From positions 1 through 43,338 of the forward strand of contig JAKOZT010000031.1 of the NCBI GenBank assembly GCA_029779845.1: 43,338 bases of DNA. The letters run 5' to 3'. The translations under genes were made by a program, and so were the position numbers. Numbering within the stretch: position 1 is the stretch's first letter; the number at the start of each line of letters is the position of its first letter. This DNA is from Pseudomonadota bacterium (GTDB lineage Bacteria > Pseudomonadota > Gammaproteobacteria > Burkholderiales > Burkholderiaceae_C). The notes beneath the pieces are model-generated. The model was not told where the DNA came from and did no database searches. It was given only the letters and a program-made list of their open reading frames with translations. Positions 41,926-43,338 of this stretch are shown here, piece after piece.

Positions 41926-43338
41926 TCAGTACCGGTCGCCGTCGCGCTTGTTGCCGGGGTCGACCAGGCCGAGGAAGTCGGAGTGGCCGCTGCTGCTGCC
42001 GGGCCGGTCCGGCATCGGCCGCGTCACGTCGAGGTCGACCTGCACGGTGAGCTGGTTGGTCGGCGCGAAGCCCATCAGCCGGCTGGCGGTCAGCTCCTCG
42101 ATCGGCTTCTCGGCCACGCCGCCGTCCATCGGCAGCTCGAGGTCGACCGCGCGGGCGTTGCTCGGGTGCTCGCCCAGGTCGCGCGCGATCGAGTAGAGGA
42201 ACAGCAGCTCGCGGTAGGCCGGCAGGTCGTAGGTCTCGCCCTCGCCGTCCTGGCGCATCAGCGCCGCGTCGAGCATCTGCGTCACGCGCAGCGGCTCGTC
42301 CCACAGGCGCTGCAGCTGGCGCAGCATCTGCGGGTAGTCGTCGAGCGGGCGGCCTTGCACCAGGTCGCTCTCCCAGTCGGGCGCGTAGGCGCTGAAGCGG
42401 CGGTTGAAGCGCTCGCGCACGCGCTCGTAGGCGTCGTGGTCGCCGCGGCGGCGGTAGATCTCGAGCAGCTTCAGGTACGGCAGCGGGCTCGCGCCGCCGC
42501 TGCTGCGCACATGGCCCATCAGCAGGTCGATCGCGGCGTCCTCCTGGCCGAGCACGACGAAGAAGTCGGCCTGCTGTTCGAGGTCGATCAGTTCCTCGAC
42601 CGACAGCTCGCGGCGCGGCGCGGCCGAGGCCTCGCCCGCGCCGGGCGGGATCAGCGACACCGGCGGCGGCTCGGTCAGCGGCGAGAGCGCGGCGGCAGCG
42701 GCGGCGGTGACCGAGGGCAGCATCTCGCCGCCCTGCGTGTGCACCAGGTCGCGCTCGCCCATCACCGCCGGCTGGGTCTCCTGGCGCGCGGCGGCCGCAT
42801 CGACGGCGGGGCGCGCCGGTGCGGGCCGCGCGGTGTTGGCCATCGCCACCGCGCCGCCGGTGGGCGCGAGCCACCATTGCGAGTTCTGGCGCGATTGCGA
42901 CTGGCGCCACCACAGCAGCGCGAGGCCGGCGGCCAGCAGCGCGGCCAGCGCGGCCAGCGCGTAGACCAGCGGATTCGAGTAGCGCTGGTCCTGCGCCTGG
43001 CTGAGGGTGGATTGCAGCGTGGCGAGCGCCTTCTGCGTCTTCTGCGATTCCTCGCGCAGCAGCTTGAGCTGCTCTTCCAGCGTGGTGATGCGCTGCTGAG
43101 CCGCCGCGGCGGCGGCGGTGGCCGACGCCGCGGCCATGCTGGAAGCGGCGACTTCGGAGGCGGCTGCGGCGGCAGCATGCGCCGCCGCAGCCGAGGCGGC
43201 CGAGGCGGCCGACGCGGCGGCTGCGGCCGCCACGACCCCGGGCTCGAGCTGCAGGCGCGGGCCGGGCGTGCGCGGCGCGGCGCCGAAGGGGGCCGCAGCG
43301 GCGGCCGTGGAGCGCTCGCGCGGCTTGGCGGGCGCCTG
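41926..43338 (-). CDS. FimV-like membrane protein, N-terminus beyond the right edge
   Basis: At least 470 residues; the frame is open to the window edge. In order: a Pro/Ala stretch ending RLQLEPGVV, an Ala-rich tract of about 45 residues, and a coiled coil (QQRITTLEEQLKLLREESQKTQKALATLQSTL, in two parts here: QQRITTLEEQLKLL and REESQKTQKALATL). One membrane helix (LVYALAALAALLAAGLALLWW) and a cytoplasmic part with DLEQQADFFVVLGQEDAAIDLL and LEIYRRRGDHDAYERV, helical repeats like those of FimV/HubP, follow. FimV-type proteins act at the cell pole in type IV pilus function. Any LysM domain would lie outside the window. A GTG at 43233 lies inside the Ala tract and is not the start. Confidence 0.8.
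   Translation of the reverse strand, partial: QAPAKPRERSTAAAAAPFGAAPRTPGPRLQLEPGVVAAAAAASAASAASAAAAHAAAAAASEVAASSMAAASATAAAAAAQQRITTLEEQLKLLREESQKTQKALATLQSTLSQAQDQRYSNPLVYALAALAALLAAGLALLWWRQSQSRQNSQWWLAPTGGAVAMANTARPAPARPAVDAAAARQETQPAVMGERDLVHTQGGEMLPSVTAAAAAALSPLTEPPPVSLIPPGAGEASAAPRRELSVEELIDLEQQADFFVVLGQEDAAIDLLMGHVRSSGGASPLPYLKLLEIYRRRGDHDAYERVRERFNRRFSAYAPDWESDLVQGRPLDDYPQMLRQLQRLWDEPLRVTQMLDAALMRQDGEGETYDLPAYRELLFLYSIARDLGEHPSNARAVDLELPMDGGVAEKPIEELTASRLMGFAPTNQLTVQVDLDVTRPMPDRPGSSSGHSDFLGLVDPGNKRDGDRY

Noticed and set aside
43091..43233. Ala-codon-rich stretch as a nucleotide repeat element
   Set aside because: It encodes an Ala-rich protein segment in a real gene; there is no regular nucleotide repeat unit.

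Overview
The window is high-GC DNA packed with genes on both strands. The gene families point to a betaproteobacterium of the order Burkholderiales, probably near the Rubrivivax/Leptothrix/Roseateles group. Markers for this are the rimP-nusA-infB operon, a pepA-holC pair divergent from lptFG, a small CbiX next to CysB, a glucokinase-RpiR fusion and a FimV-like protein. I see no mobile element, prophage, CRISPR array or plasmid gene. One tRNA gene (Ser, GGA) is present. The genes at both window edges are cut.

Layout. 1-4.0 kb, minus strand: rimP-nusA-infB, whose leader carries a promoter followed by an intrinsic-terminator-like hairpin. 4.1-4.9 kb: fabI. 4.9-6.8 kb, minus: glk and a secreted SHOCT-domain protein. 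6.77-7.12 kb: a regulatory region with three similar 15-bp operator-like sites. 7.1-17.2 kb, plus: a maltodextrin operon of lamB, malK, malE, malF, malG, a free-standing secreted CBM41/PUD protein, a secreted GH13 amylase and a glucokinase-RpiR fusion. 17.3-19.6 kb, minus: an Orn/Lys/Arg decarboxylase. 19.7-22.1 kb: an NfeD/SPFH pair, tRNA-Ser and two small membrane proteins. 22.2-33.5 kb: a glycogen cluster, glgC-glgA on minus facing away from glgP-glgB-glgX-malQ on plus. 33.6-37.2 kb, minus: an orphan amino-acid binding protein, then pepA-holC-hypothetical. 37.2-41.9 kb, plus: lptF-lptG-cbiX-cysB-aminotransferase in an overlapping chain. The right edge holds a truncated FimV-like gene on minus.

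The genes fit together as alpha-glucan metabolism. LamB admits maltodextrins. The CBM41 protein and the amylase would bind and trim them outside the inner membrane, and MalEFGK2 imports them. MalQ and GlgP would convert them to glucose and glucose-1-phosphate. Glk phosphorylates glucose, and GlgC/A/B/P/X cycle carbon through glycogen.

The most interesting point is regulatory. The last gene of the maltodextrin operon encodes a glucokinase domain fused to an RpiR/HexR-type repressor. Its glucokinase half has Asn where the catalytic Asp belongs and an altered phosphate-binding motif, but keeps the other sugar-contacting residues. An intact glk lies at the other end of the same regulatory region. 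That region holds three HexR-like sites sitting on the predicted glk and lamB promoters. I infer that the fusion is a sugar-sensing, non-catalytic glucokinase that controls its own operon and the true glucokinase.
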